This document shows positions 28,591 through 37,785 of a stretch of 64,000 nt of DNA, piece by piece; within the stretch, counting starts at the first letter, position 1, and every line of letters starts with the position of its first letter. The notes under the pieces were generated by a model, which did no database searches, was not told the DNA's origin, and saw only the letters and a program-made list of their open reading frames with translations. A program made the position numbers and the translations under genes. Source of the DNA: Microbacterium hydrocarbonoxydans (GTDB lineage Bacteria; Actinomycetota; Actinomycetes; Actinomycetales; Microbacteriaceae); contig NZ_JYJB01000009.1 in the NCBI RefSeq assembly GCF_000956475.1, positions 62,001-126,000 on the forward strand, written 5' to 3'.

Positions 28591-29328
28591 ATGAACTCCC
28601 CCACGCGCCTGCTTCCCGTCCTGTCCGCGCTCGCCGGCGTCCTGCTGATCGCCGGATGCGCGTCGTCGGGCCCGGGCGCGCAGATTCCGAGCGGTTCGGC
28701 CTCGCCGTCATCGGAGGCCTCGCAGGGGGCCGGCGACGCGGACTTCGACGCCACCATCCTGGACGGCGGGCGGATGTTCGCCGTGATCAGCCACGGATCG
28801 TCGAGCCTGGCCTGCGTCCCGCAGGTCGGAGAGGTCTCCGCACAGGGACAGGTCGTGTCGGTCGTGCTCGAGGACACCGCGCCCGCCGACACGGTCTGCA
28901 CGGCCGACTACGCTCCTCGAGCGAGCATCGGAGCGCTCACCGAGGGCGTCGATCCGACGAAGGAGATCACTCTCGACGTCACCTACGGCGATGTCGTCGA
29001 CGATGTCGACCTCGACGGCGACGCCGCGTTCGCCGGCGCCCCCGGAACGCCGACCGACTACCTCCCGAGCGCGGGCTGGATCGATGACGGCTCGCTCGTG
29101 CTGCTCACCTGGGGATCGTCGAGCTGCCCGCCCGTCGTCGAATCCGTCGACGGTGCGGGAGCTGCCGGAACCGTGACTTTCGTCACGGACGACAGCAAGG
29201 TGTGCACCATGGACATGGCGCCTCGAGGGACCCTCATCGCCTTCCCCGAAGACCAGGTCGACGATGATGCCTTCATGCTGACGCTGGTCGGCGGCGGTCT
29301 CGACGCCACGGTTCCGGTGCGCGGCTGA
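28591..29328 (+). CDS. Secreted lipoprotein of unknown function
   Basis: The 245-aa protein has a signal peptide with lipobox LIAGC (Cys about residue 24) and a Ser/Pro/Gly-rich linker. The mature part seems to consist of two similar halves. Each contains a T-W/H-G-S-S-S-x-x-C-x-P core (SHGSSSLACVP and TWGSSSCPPVV) and an A-P-R-x-[ST] segment (YAPRASI and MAPRGTL). This internal duplication was probably disulphide-bonded. TACCGT (28578-28583) lies seven bases before the ATG. Its 3' end meets a convergent lipid kinase gene with only three bases between. Confidence 0.78.
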   Translation: MNSPTRLLPVLSALAGVLLIAGCASSGPGAQIPSGSASPSSEASQGAGDADFDATILDGGRMFAVISHGSSSLACVPQVGEVSAQGQVVSVVLEDTAPADTVCTADYAPRASIGALTEGVDPTKEITLDVTYGDVVDDVDLDGDAAFAGAPGTPTDYLPSAGWIDDGSLVLLTWGSSSCPPVVESVDGAGAAGTVTFVTDDSKVCTMDMAPRGTLIAFPEDQVDDDAFMLTLVGGGLDATVPVRG

Positions 29329-29331
29329 CCG

Positions 29332-30330
29332 TCACAGCCGATCGATGGGGTGCCCGGCCGGAAGCGCGAGCAGCAGGGCTCCCGCCTCCACGCGGCAGAC
29401 CATCCGCACGGCCTCGCCGAACTCGTCTCCGTCGATCTGCACGGGCGTGGGCTTCGTGGCGGCGGCCTCGGCCGCCTCGCCGCGGAAGTAGTGCACGGCC
29501 GCGTTCCTGCGGTGACGCTCCAGGGCTCTGCGCCCCACCCTGCTCCGGCGCAGCACCGAGTTGTCCCACCAGATCTTGCGCCAGACGTTCAGCCAGCCGA
29601 GGACGCCGGTCGGCTGGATGACGGCGATATCGAGCGTGCCATCGGCGATCGACGCCTCGGGCACGAGCTCGATACCCGCGGGAAGCGTGCCGCAGTTGGC
29701 GAACAGGATGCTGTGGACCTTGGCCGAGTGCAGCCGTTCCTCGTCGACCTGGTACACCGCGCGGAACGCCTGCGCCTTCGCGAGAGAGCGGGCCGCTCCG
29801 TCGACGTAGGCGATCCAGCCGACCGTCTTCTTGAGGTCGGACCGCGTGTTCGCGATCATGTCGGCATCCAGTCCGATGCCTGCCAGCACCACGAACGCGT
29901 GCGTCGTCTTCTCGCCGCCGAGCCGGGTGATCTCGGCCCACCCGATGTCGATCGCGTGCCGGTCGCCGCCCAGGGCGGCGCGGATCATGACCTCGGTCTC
30001 GCCGAGGGGGAGTCCGAGATTGCGGGCGAGCAGATTGCCTGTGCCGCTCGGGATGATCGCGAGGGGCACGCCGGAGCCGGCGATCGCCTCCGACACCGCG
30101 CGGACGGTGCCATCGCCTCCCGCGACGAGGACCACGGCGACGCCGCGTTCCAGCGCCTCGCGGGTGAGCCCCTGGCCGGCGTCGGCCACCGTCGTGGGGT
30201 AGAAGGCCGGATGCTCCCACCCCGCCTCCTTCGACAGGGCGAGCACCTGGGCGCGCAGTCGCTTCTCATCGACCTTGAGCGGGTTGTAGACGAGCGCTGC
30301 CTGCGGCCTGGCCCCGGGATGCGTCGTCAT
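29332..30330 (-). CDS. Diacylglycerol kinase-like lipid kinase
   Basis: A member of the DAGK catalytic/YegS family (332 aa). It has N-terminal VYNPLKVD, then the nucleotide-binding VLVAGGDGTVRAVSEAIAGSG and IIPSGTGNLLARNLGLP, and the C-terminal VQIDGDEFGEA. It phosphorylates a lipid such as diacylglycerol or a related alcohol at the membrane. The ATG lies six bases past TAGAGT (30337-30342, minus strand), a leaderless layout. It is divergent from serS. Confidence 0.9.
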   Translation of the reverse strand: MTTHPGARPQAALVYNPLKVDEKRLRAQVLALSKEAGWEHPAFYPTTVADAGQGLTREALERGVAVVLVAGGDGTVRAVSEAIAGSGVPLAIIPSGTGNLLARNLGLPLGETEVMIRAALGGDRHAIDIGWAEITRLGGEKTTHAFVVLAGIGLDADMIANTRSDLKKTVGWIAYVDGAARSLAKAQAFRAVYQVDEERLHSAKVHSILFANCGTLPAGIELVPEASIADGTLDIAVIQPTGVLGWLNVWRKIWWDNSVLRRSRVGRRALERHRRNAAVHYFRGEAAEAAATKPTPVQIDGDEFGEAVRMVCRVEAGALLLALPAGHPIDRL

Positions 30331-30434
30331 GGCGCTACTCTAATCCGGCATCCGCACCCTCTCCGTGCGAGCGAGGCCCGCTTGCGTGGTTCTGCGTCCG
30401 CGGGGCAGAATCAAGACACACGTAGAATCGGAGG

Positions 30435-31721
30435 ATGATCGACCTCGCTCTGCTCCGCGACAATCCCGAGATCGTCCGCCGCTCACAGGCCGCCCGCGGA
30501 AACGACGTGGCGACCGTCGACGCTGCCCTCGAGGCCGACCGATCGCGCCGCACCGCGCTCGCCGCATTCGAAGAGCTGCGGGCGGAGCAGAACGCCTTCG
30601 GCAAGCAGGTCGCGAAGGCTCCCAAGGAGGAGAAGGCCGCCCTCGTCGCGCAGGCCAAAGACCTCGCCGACCGCGTCAAGCAGGCGCAGCAGGTCGCGAA
30701 CGAGGCCTCGGATGCCGCATCCGCCGCCCTCGCCCTGATCGAGAACGTCGTGATCGACGGCGTTCCGGCCGGAGGCGAAGCCGACTTCGTCGAGCTGCGC
30801 CGCGTCGGCGACGTGCCGGCATTCGGATTCGAGCCCCGCGACCACCTCGAGATCGGCGAGATCCTCGGGGCGATCGACATGGAGCGCGGCGCGAAGGTCT
30901 CGGGTGCCCGCTTCTACTTCCTGAAGGGGATCGGCGCCCGCCTCGAGATCGCGCTGATGAACCTCGCGCTCGACAAGGCGCTGCAGAACGGCTTCACCCC
31001 GATGATCGTCCCCACGCTCGTGCGGCCCGAGATCATGCAGGGCACCGGATTCCTCGGCGAGCACGCCGACGAGGTCTACCACCTCGACAAGGAGGACCTG
31101 TACCTCGTCGGCACGAGCGAGGTCCCGCTCGCCGGATATCACAAGGACGAGATCCTCGACCTGTCGCAGGGCGCCCTCCGCTACGCCGGCTGGTCGACCT
31201 GCTACCGCAGCGAGGCCGGGTCGCACGGCAAGGACACCCGCGGGATCATCCGCGTGCATCAGTTCAACAAGCTCGAGATGTTCGTCTACACCACGCCTGA
31301 GGACGCCGAGGCGGAGCACCTCCGCCTGGTCGCGCTGCAGGAGGAGATGCTCACGGCTCTCGGCCTCGCCTACCGCGTGATCGACGTCGCGGCCGGGGAC
31401 CTCGGATCGAGCGCTGCGCGCAAATACGACATCGAGGCGTGGGTGCCGACGCAGGGCGCGTTCCGCGAGCTCACCTCGACCTCGAACTGCACCACCTACC
31501 AGGCCCGTCGCCTGGACACGCGCTACCGTCCGGAGGACCCGGCGGGCGGGAGCGCTCCGTCCAAGACGCAGCCGGTCGCGACCCTCAACGGCACGCTGGC
31601 GACCACGCGGTGGATCGTGGCGATCCTCGAGACGCACCAGCAGGAGGACGGATCCGTGCGTGTGCCCGAGGTGCTGAGGCCCTACCTGGGCGGCCTGGAC
31701 GTGCTGGAGCCGCTGGCGTGA
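30435..31721 (+). CDS. serS: Seryl-tRNA synthetase
   Basis: SerS charges tRNA-Ser. The 428-aa protein has the N-terminal coiled-coil arm (~25-105) that grips the long variable arm. The class II core shows [21 protein letters not shown]-like [22 protein letters not shown] (motif 2), [13 protein letters not shown] and [34 protein letters not shown] (motif 3). The ATG is six bases after TAGAAT (30423-30428), so it is probably leaderless; the adjacent GGAGG is too close to act as a normal site. A tRNA-Ser gene lies 0.9 kb downstream. Confidence 0.97.
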   Translation: MIDLALLRDNPEIVRRSQAARGNDVATVDAALEADRSRRTALAAFEELRAEQNAFGKQVAKAPKEEKAALVAQAKDLADRVKQAQQVANEASDAASAALALIENVVIDGVPAGGEADFVELRRVGDVPAFGFEPRDHLEIGEILGAIDMERGAKVSGARFYFLKGIGARLEIALMNLALDKALQNGFTPMIVPTLVRPEIMQGTGFLGEHADEVYHLDKEDLYLVGTSEVPLAGYHKDEILDLSQGALRYAGWSTCYRSEAGSHGKDTRGIIRVHQFNKLEMFVYTTPEDAEAEHLRLVALQEEMLTALGLAYRVIDVAAGDLGSSAARKYDIEAWVPTQGAFRELTSTSNCTTYQARRLDTRYRPEDPAGGSAPSKTQPVATLNGTLATTRWIVAILETHQQEDGSVRVPEVLRPYLGGLDVLEPLA

Positions 31722-32593
31722 CCGACCCTTCCCCTCGACTCGCCGGCGTTCGCTCAGTACAGGCGACAGGCTCAGGGACCCCGTGGCTGGTGGCCCTCGA
31801 CGTCGACGGAACGATCCTGCTCCAGGACGAGACGATGAGCCCCGGCGTGCCGGAGGCCGTCGCCCGCCTGCGGGACGGCGGCCACCATGTCACGATCGCC
31901 ACCGGGCGCAGCTGGATGGCCACCCAGCGCTGGGTCGAGGAGCTCGGGATCGCACCCGAGTTCGTGGTGTGCTCGAACGGCGCGGTCACGATGCGGATGA
32001 TCCAGGGGGAGTGGGTGCGCTGGAACGTCGAGACCTTCGACCCCTCGCCCGTGCTCGAGCTGCTCCGCGATCGCCTGCCCGATGCCCGGTACATGGTGGA
32101 GCTCGGGTCGGGGCAGCGGCTGTACACGCAGCAGCTCGACGACTGGACGCTCGACGGCGGCCGGCAGGTGTCGTTCGAGGAACTCGCGGATGAGCCGGTG
32201 TCGCGCATCGTCGTGGTCTCGCCGGGGCACGACGAGGACGACTTCCATCGGCTGGTCGCGGATGCCGGGCTCAACGAGGTCTCGTACGCGATCGGCTGGA
32301 CGGCGTGGCTCGATATCGCCCCGAACGGCGTGGACAAGGGCACGGCCCTGGAGCGCGTGCGCACCGAGCTCGGGCTGGATGGCGACCGGATCCTCGTGGC
32401 GGGCGATGGACGCAACGACATCGGGATGTTCGGCTGGTCGCGCTCGCTGGGCGGACGCGCGGTCGCGATGGGGCAGGCCCCTGCCGAGGTGAAGGATGCC
32501 GCGGGCGAGGTGACGGACGACGTGCTCGACGGAGGACTCGCGCGCGCCCTCAACTCGCTTCCAGCACCCGCCCAGGTCAGCGCGGGAGAATAG
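31718..32593 (+). CDS. HAD-superfamily hydrolase (Cof type)
   Basis: A soluble phosphatase of 291 aa with [13 protein letters not shown] (nucleophile and general acid Asp), TIATGRSW, the C2-type cap, [12 protein letters not shown] and [11 protein letters not shown]. This is the Cof-type sugar-phosphate phosphatase set. It begins with GTG overlapping the serS stop. About 22 residues precede the conserved core. Part of that extension is encoded by a degenerate copy of the dispersed repeat (CGACAGGCTCAGGGACCCC, 31764-31782). The substrate is not predictable. Confidence 0.9.
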   Translation: MTDPSPRLAGVRSVQATGSGTPWLVALDVDGTILLQDETMSPGVPEAVARLRDGGHHVTIATGRSWMATQRWVEELGIAPEFVVCSNGAVTMRMIQGEWVRWNVETFDPSPVLELLRDRLPDARYMVELGSGQRLYTQQLDDWTLDGGRQVSFEELADEPVSRIVVVSPGHDEDDFHRLVADAGLNEVSYAIGWTAWLDIAPNGVDKGTALERVRTELGLDGDRILVAGDGRNDIGMFGWSRSLGGRAVAMGQAPAEVKDAAGEVTDDVLDGGLARALNSLPAPAQVSAGE

Positions 32594-32635
32594 AACTCGG
32601 CTAGACTCACGGCTTGTCGGCAGATTCGTCTGTCG

Positions 32636-32720
32636 GGAGGGTTGTCCGAGCGGCCGATGGAGCTGGTCTTGAAAACCAGTGGGCAGAAATGTCTCAAGGG
32701 TTCGAATCCCTTACCCTCCG
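32636..32720 (+). tRNA. tRNA-Ser (TGA)
   Basis: An 85-base tRNA with a long variable arm. The acceptor GGAGGGT pairs with ACCCTCC, the anticodon loop CTTGAAA gives TGA, and the discriminator is G. It reads UCA codons. Confidence 0.95.
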
Positions 32721-32770
32721 CCCCAGAGGCACGATGTCTCCGCATCGATCGCTGAACCGAAAGGCCCCGA

Positions 32771-34024
32771 GTGAGTAAGAACACCCGACGCCGCCGTACC
32801 ATCGCGCGCCACGGACAGTTGCGCACGCCCGGTCCGGTCAGCCAGCTGCTGGCATTCATCGCGATCGGTCTCTCGGTGGTCCTCGTCAGCGGTCTCGCGG
32901 TGGTCGGCTACATCGCCTACGACCTCACCAGCACGGTCAGCGCGAACGCGGTCGAGCTCGACGGGCAGAAAGAGCTCCCGCCGGACATCAGCGAGTACGA
33001 GGGCGGCTTCAACATGGTCCTCGCCGGCGTCGACACCTGCGAAGACGCGTACAAGCAGTACTTCGGCGCGCGCTGCACTGGCAAGGACTCGGAGGGCACC
33101 CTCAACGACGTCAACCTGCTCGTGCACGTCTCGGATGCGCCCCGCCGCATCACCGTCGTCAGCTTCCCGCGCGACCTCATGCTCCCCATCCCCGAATGCA
33201 CCGACGCCGATGGCGAGACGCACTCGGCGATGAGCAAGCAGCCGCTGAACACGGCCTACACCGATGGCGGACTGAACTGCGTCGTCCAGACGCTCACCAA
33301 GCTCACCGGGCAGGAGATCCAGTTCGCGGCATCCGTCACCTTCGGCGGAGTGATCGAGATCACGAACGCCATCGGCGGCGTCGACGTGTGCCTGGCGAAT
33401 CCGATCAAGGACAAGTACACCGGCCTCGACCTGGCCGCCGGCAACCACACGCTGCAGGGCCTCGAAGCGCTGCAGTTCCTGCGCACCCGCCACGGGGTCG
33501 GCGACGGCAGCGACCTCGGGCGCATCGGAAACCAGCAGCAGTACATGTCGAACCTCGCCAAGAAGCTCATCAGCAGCGACACGCTCGGCAACGTGCCGGT
33601 CATGCTCAAGCTCGCCACGACGGCGATCGACAACCTCGAGACGAGCACGTCTCTCGCCGACCCGATGAAGATCGTGCAGATCGGTCTCGCCGTGAAGTCG
33701 GTGCCGTTCGAGGACATCGTGTTCCTGCAGTATCCGACCGCGACCGACCCGGACAACCCCAACAAGGTCGTGCCGAGCAAGGCGGCGGCGCAGGAGATGT
33801 GGGACGCGATCAACGCGAACGCGCAGCTGCAGATCACTTACGAGAACACGAAGAACGACGGCGTCGTGGTCACGGACCCGGGAACGGCGACCCCCACGGA
33901 GCCGACCGATCCCACGGCGACTCCCGACCCGTCGGCGACGCCGGACAACGTGGTGGCGCTGCCCGACAGCATCAAGGGCACTTCGGCCGCGCAGACGACC
34001 TGCTCGAACGGCAACGTCCGCTGA
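32771..34024 (+). CDS. LytR-CpsA-Psr family cell-wall glycopolymer transferase
   Basis: LCP enzymes attach wall polymers (teichoic acid-like or capsular) from lipid carriers to peptidoglycan outside the membrane. The 417-aa protein has a basic N-terminus, one membrane anchor (~22-50) and an extracellular LCP domain. Motifs include LNDVNLLVHVS, VVSFPRDLMLPIP (Arg/Asp) and LRTRHGVGDGSDLGRIGNQQQYMSNL with the lipid-binding arginines. The C-terminus is a Thr/Pro/Asp-rich spacer. AAAGG precedes the GTG start. A large repeat hairpin follows the gene. Confidence 0.92.
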   Translation: MSKNTRRRRTIARHGQLRTPGPVSQLLAFIAIGLSVVLVSGLAVVGYIAYDLTSTVSANAVELDGQKELPPDISEYEGGFNMVLAGVDTCEDAYKQYFGARCTGKDSEGTLNDVNLLVHVSDAPRRITVVSFPRDLMLPIPECTDADGETHSAMSKQPLNTAYTDGGLNCVVQTLTKLTGQEIQFAASVTFGGVIEITNAIGGVDVCLANPIKDKYTGLDLAAGNHTLQGLEALQFLRTRHGVGDGSDLGRIGNQQQYMSNLAKKLISSDTLGNVPVMLKLATTAIDNLETSTSLADPMKIVQIGLAVKSVPFEDIVFLQYPTATDPDNPNKVVPSKAAAQEMWDAINANAQLQITYENTKNDGVVVTDPGTATPTEPTDPTATPDPSATPDNVVALPDSIKGTSAAQTTCSNGNVR

Positions 34025-34081
34025 TCGAGGGCGGATGCCGCGGGGTCAGCTGATCCCGCTCGCTTCGCGAGGAGTGTGGGC

Positions 34082-34263
34082 GTTGAGCGAGGAACGCCAG
34101 CGACGAGACGACACGCCTGTCTGCTGCGGTCGACTGCAGGAGACAGGCGTTTCGTCTCGCTTCGCTCGCTCAACGGCCGGGGGTGGGCGTTTCGTCTCGC
34201 TTCGCTCGGTTGACGGCCGGGGTGGGCGTTTCGTCTCGCTTCGCTCGGTTGAAGATCCGGGGG
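34082..34263. repeat. Large inverted repeat and three-unit tandem repeat
   Basis: A left arm (34082-34122) and right arm (34141-34174) form a long imperfect hairpin around an 18-base loop. The right arm is also the first of three tandem units beginning GGCGTTTCGTCTCGCTTCGC at 34146, 34186 and 34225 (period 40 and 39). The last unit ends at the stop of the aldehyde dehydrogenase gene. The block fills the gap between two convergent genes and may serve as terminator. Bases 34025-34081 show nothing else. Confidence 0.85.
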
Positions 34264-35715
34264 TCAGTGGCCGGGGTGCGGAACCCTCAGGACTCCATTG
34301 CGGCGGTGCGGCAGATGCGCGAGCGACGCGTCGCGCAGCGGCTCGGGCAGCATCGCCTCAGGGGCGTCCTGGAAGGCGATCGGCCGCAGGAATCTGCGGA
34401 TCGCGGTTGCTCCTACAGAGGTGTGCAGAGAGGTCGTCGCAGGCCACGGGCCGCCATGCTGCTGAGACCAGGTCACGGCGACGCCGGTCGGCCAGCCGGC
34501 GAACAGCACGCGCCCGGCGCGATCCTGCAGCAGCTCGAGCGTGCCGGCCACGTCGTCTCCGGCCTCCGCGTGGAGGGTGGCGGTGAGGCTCCCCGGCACG
34601 ACCGCGAGCGCTGCGTGCAGTTCATCCTCCGAGTCGTATCGCACGAGCAGGGTCACGGGCCCGAAGCACTCCTCGAGCAGCACCTCCGGGCGCTCGGCGA
34701 CGGCGCGGGCATCGGTCAGCAGGGCCACAGGACGAACGCCGTCGACCTCGACGCCGGTCGCGACGACGGACACCGATGAGTCCTGCTCCAGGTGCGCGAG
34801 CCCGTCGGGGAACGCGGCCGTGATGCGGTCGGTGAGCAGCGGCCCGCCGGCCGCGGTGGGCACGGCGGCCGCGACGGCATCCTCGAATCCGGCATCCGCC
34901 GGCACGAAGACGACGCCCGGCTTGGTGCAGAACTGCCCGACCCCCAGCGTGAACGAGCCGACCAGCCCCTGCGCCAGCGCCTCGCCGCGCGCCTCGACGG
35001 CGGCTCGGGTCATGACCACGGGGTTGATGCTGCCGAGCTCGCCGTAGAACGGGATCGGCTCGGGTCGCGCCGCAGCGAGGTCGAACAGCGCGCGCCCGCC
35101 GGAGACCGAGCCGGTGAAGCCCGCGGCCTTGATGAGCGGATGCTGCACGAGCGCGTTGCCGGCCTCGCGGCCTTCCACGAGACCGAGGGATCCGTCGGGA
35201 GCGCCCGCGGCAGACAGAGCCGCGGCGACGATCTCAGCTGTGCGGGCGGACAGCCGCGGATGCCCCGAGTGCGCCTTCACGACCACGGGGTTCCCCGACG
35301 CCAGGGCGGATGCGGTGTCGCCGCCGGCGACGGAGAACGCGAAGGGGAAGTTCGAGGCCGAGAACACGGCGACCGGCCCGACGCCGGTGAGCATGCGGCG
35401 CAGTTCGGGCCGGGGTGGCGTGGCCGCGGCATCCGCGTCGTCGATCGTCAACTCGAGATACGATCCCTCTTCGACGACGGTCGCGAACAGGCGGAGCTGC
35501 CCCGTCGTGCGGGCGACCTCACCGGTCAGACGGGCCGCGCCGAGCCGGGTCTCCTCATCGGCGATGGCCACGAGTTCGTCGGCGTTCGTGTCGAGGGCGT
35601 CGGCGGCGGCGCGGAGCCACGCGGAGCGGTCCGCCGCCGTGGCGTGGCGCCAGACGGGCGCTGCTTTGGCGGCGGCCCGGACGATCGCGTCGACGTCGGC
35701 GGGAGAGGTGGTCAT
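34264..35715 (-). CDS. Aldehyde dehydrogenase, probable 2-oxoglutarate semialdehyde dehydrogenase
   Basis: The enzyme (483 aa) belongs to the ALDH superfamily. It has Glu226 in FYGELGSINPVV and catalytic Cys263 in GQFCTKPG. The FSASNFPFAFSVAGGDTASALASGNPVVVKAHSGHP block is characteristic of the 2,5-dioxovalerate dehydrogenase branch. It would oxidise 2-oxoglutarate semialdehyde from the KDG dehydratase in the same operon to 2-oxoglutarate. The ATG overlaps the enolase-family gene (ATGA). It is the last gene of a five-gene operon. Confidence 0.9.
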   Translation of the reverse strand: MTTSPADVDAIVRAAAKAAPVWRHATAADRSAWLRAAADALDTNADELVAIADEETRLGAARLTGEVARTTGQLRLFATVVEEGSYLELTIDDADAAATPPRPELRRMLTGVGPVAVFSASNFPFAFSVAGGDTASALASGNPVVVKAHSGHPRLSARTAEIVAAALSAAGAPDGSLGLVEGREAGNALVQHPLIKAAGFTGSVSGGRALFDLAAARPEPIPFYGELGSINPVVMTRAAVEARGEALAQGLVGSFTLGVGQFCTKPGVVFVPADAGFEDAVAAAVPTAAGGPLLTDRITAAFPDGLAHLEQDSSVSVVATGVEVDGVRPVALLTDARAVAERPEVLLEECFGPVTLLVRYDSEDELHAALAVVPGSLTATLHAEAGDDVAGTLELLQDRAGRVLFAGWPTGVAVTWSQQHGGPWPATTSLHTSVGATAIRRFLRPIAFQDAPEAMLPEPLRDASLAHLPHRRNGVLRVPHPGH

Positions 35716-36878
35716 GAGTCGTCCCTTTCGAAGGCGGTGAAGCGGATGCCGAGTCCCGCGTGCGCGTTCTCGGTGAGGCGTCCGTCGGCGATGGTGACCG
35801 GCGACGGGTCGGCGAGCGCGCCGAGGGTGGCGAAGCCCGCATCCTCGACGTCTTCGGTCCATGGGTCGCCGGGCAGGGTCAGCGCGAGCTGACCGGAGAG
35901 CTCGGGCAGCAGGTGCGGATGCACGGCCGCACCGAGGTCGGCGGCTGCGGCCGCGATGCGCAGGAACGGCGTGATGCCGCCGACGCGGATGATGTTGGGC
36001 TGCACGATCTGCGCGGCCCCCGCGTGGAGGAAGTCCTCGAAGCGGTGCCGGGTGTGCAGATTCTCTCCCACGGCGATGGGCACCTCGATGCGGCGGGCGA
36101 GCTCGGCGTGACCGGCGAGGTCGTCTGCCCGCAGCGGCTCCTCGATCCAGGCGAGGTCGTGCACCGCGAGGGCGTTCACGGCATCCGTCGCGCGATCGAG
36201 CGTCCACCGCTGGTTCGCGTCGATCATGAGCGCGCGATCCGGGCCGAGCACGTCGCGCACCGCGGCCAGCCGATCGAGGTCCTCCGCGACGTCGGGCTTG
36301 CCGACCTTGATCTTCACGGCATCGAAGCCCGCGTCGACCCACCGCCGCACCTGCGCGACGAGCTCGTCCTGGGAATAGTGCAGGTTCACGCCGGAGCCGT
36401 AGGCGCGGGCGCTCTCGCGCCGGCGCCCGATGATCTGCGAGACGGAGGCGCTCGCTGCGCGGGCTTCGGCATCCCACAGTGCGAGGTCGAGCCCGGCCAG
36501 CGCGATGGTCGTGATTCCGCCGCCGCCCGCCTCGTGAAGATGAGCCCAGATATCGTCCCAGGCTTCGCCGGGAGTCGCCGAGCGGCCGATCGCGGCGGGA
36601 GCGATGTCGTCGTCGAGAAGAGCCTGCACCGCCGACGCGCCGATCTGCGGCGTCCACGAGAAGCCGAACCCCTGAGCGCCGTCGCTGCGGGTCACCCGCG
36701 TGGCGATCACGGTGACGGAGTCGACCGCGCCCGGGTACTGGGTCGCTGAGCCTGTCGAAGGGCCCGACGCTTCGACAGGCTCAGCGACCCATTTCCCGGG
36801 GGCGGCATGCGACGGCCCCCATGGCCGGGTCAGCCGCACGCGCTGCGTGCGCGTCTCGAGGCGCTCGATCGTCGTCAC
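35712..36878 (-). CDS. Enolase-superfamily sugar-acid dehydratase with repeat-encoded insertion
   Basis: A mandelate racemase/galactarate dehydratase-type enzyme (388 aa). The barrel shows the catalytic KxK in VKIKVG and metal ligands in MIDANQRW, WIEEPL and AVGENL. A His lies in AVHPHLLPEL. In this operon it would dehydrate galactarate or glucarate to 5-keto-4-deoxyglucarate. Residues ~29-50, between the first strand and VDSVTVIATRV, are encoded by a perfect 22-bp inverted repeat. They form an unusual insertion in the loop of the capping domain that normally closes over the active site. Substrate assignment is inference from context. Confidence 0.85.
   Translation of the reverse strand: MTTIERLETRTQRVRLTRPWGPSHAAPGKWVAEPVEASGPSTGSATQYPGAVDSVTVIATRVTRSDGAQGFGFSWTPQIGASAVQALLDDDIAPAAIGRSATPGEAWDDIWAHLHEAGGGGITTIALAGLDLALWDAEARAASASVSQIIGRRRESARAYGSGVNLHYSQDELVAQVRRWVDAGFDAVKIKVGKPDVAEDLDRLAAVRDVLGPDRALMIDANQRWTLDRATDAVNALAVHDLAWIEEPLRADDLAGHAELARRIEVPIAVGENLHTRHRFEDFLHAGAAQIVQPNIIRVGGITPFLRIAAAAADLGAAVHPHLLPELSGQLALTLPGDPWTEDVEDAGFATLGALADPSPVTIADGRLTENAHAGLGIRFTAFERDDS
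36739..36791. repeat. Perfect 22-bp inverted repeat inside the enolase-family gene
   Basis: The right arm (36770-36791) is CTTCGACAGGCTCAGCGACC plus CA. The left arm (36739-36760) is its exact complement, with a nine-base loop. It is a two-copy head-to-head form of the dispersed repeat, lies wholly in coding sequence and is read through without a stop. Confidence 0.9.
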
Positions 36879-37774
36879 AGCAGTGCGCGCCCCGCTGCGA
36901 GGATCTCTGCGAGACGCGCCTCCTGGGCCGGCGTCGGGTCGACCAGCGGTGCCCGCACCGAACCGACCGCCAGTCCCGAGAGTCGCAGCCCGGCCTTGAT
37001 CAGCGAGACGCCGAAGCCGGGGGTCTCATCGCGCAGAGCCACGAGCGGGCGGTAGAACCCGTCGAGCAGCGCGAGCCGTGCGTCTTCGTCGCCCGCGGCG
37101 TACGCCCGGTAGTACCCGTCCGCGATGTCGGGCGCCATCGCGAACGCCGCCGAGGAGTACAGCGGCACGCCGATGCCCCGATAAGCACCCTGCGTGAGCT
37201 CGGCGGTGAGCAGGCCGTTGAAGAACGCGAAGTCGTCGCGCCCTGTTTCGGCGACCGTCCGCACGATGAGCTGGGTCGTGCCGATATCGCCCGTGCCGTC
37301 TTTGAATCCGACGACCTTCGGGTTCTCGGCCAGGCGGCGCATGGTCTCGATCGAGTACTGCGCGGTGCCTCGGTGGTACACGATCACGGGGAGGCCGGAT
37401 GCCGCGGCGATCTGCTCCACGTAGGCGATGAGCCCCGCCTGGGTGCCGCCGACGAGGTAGGGCGGCAGCACGAGCAGGCCGTCGGCCCCGGCATCCGCCG
37501 CCCCGCGCGCCACGTCGAGAGCGTGACCGAGGGGGCCGCCGGCCCCGGCGATCACAGGTACGCGCCCGGCCACTGCAGCGACGGCGTCGCGGGTGACGGC
37601 GATCGCCTCCGCCGCGGAGAGGGCGTGGAACTCGCCCGTGCCGCAGGCGGGGAACACGCCACCCGCGCCGGCATCGACGCCGGTGGCGACGTGCGCGGCG
37701 AAGAGCTCGGGGTCGACCGTGCCGTCGGGCCGGAACGGGGTGACCGGGAAGAAGAGGATTCCGTTGAAGTCCAC
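36875..37774 (-). CDS. 5-dehydro-4-deoxyglucarate dehydratase
   Basis: This DHDPS-family enzyme (299 aa) decarboxylates and dehydrates KDG to 2-oxoglutarate semialdehyde. NGILFFPVTPF, CGTGEFHALS, LLVLPPYLVGG, YHRGTAQYSIE and the Schiff-base Lys158 in VGFKDGTGD match the KdgD branch rather than DapA. VSLIKAGLRLSG near the end is also typical. It overlaps the enolase gene by four bases and follows the SDR gene by 11. The product is the substrate of the aldehyde dehydrogenase two genes on. Confidence 0.93.
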   Translation of the reverse strand: MDFNGILFFPVTPFRPDGTVDPELFAAHVATGVDAGAGGVFPACGTGEFHALSAAEAIAVTRDAVAAVAGRVPVIAGAGGPLGHALDVARGAADAGADGLLVLPPYLVGGTQAGLIAYVEQIAAASGLPVIVYHRGTAQYSIETMRRLAENPKVVGFKDGTGDIGTTQLIVRTVAETGRDDFAFFNGLLTAELTQGAYRGIGVPLYSSAAFAMAPDIADGYYRAYAAGDEDARLALLDGFYRPLVALRDETPGFGVSLIKAGLRLSGLAVGSVRAPLVDPTPAQEARLAEILAAGRALL

Positions 37775-37785
37775 GGCGATGCCTT

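Noticed and set aside
34146..34263. CRISPR-like array
   Set aside because: There are only three direct units with almost no spacer between them and no cas genes. It is a tandem repeat, not a CRISPR. No CRISPR array or integrase was seen elsewhere in the window.
35716..36657. Longer N-terminal version of the aldehyde dehydrogenase
   Set aside because: The upstream part is Arg-rich out-of-frame translation of the enolase-family gene. The family N-terminus begins at the ATG at 35715.
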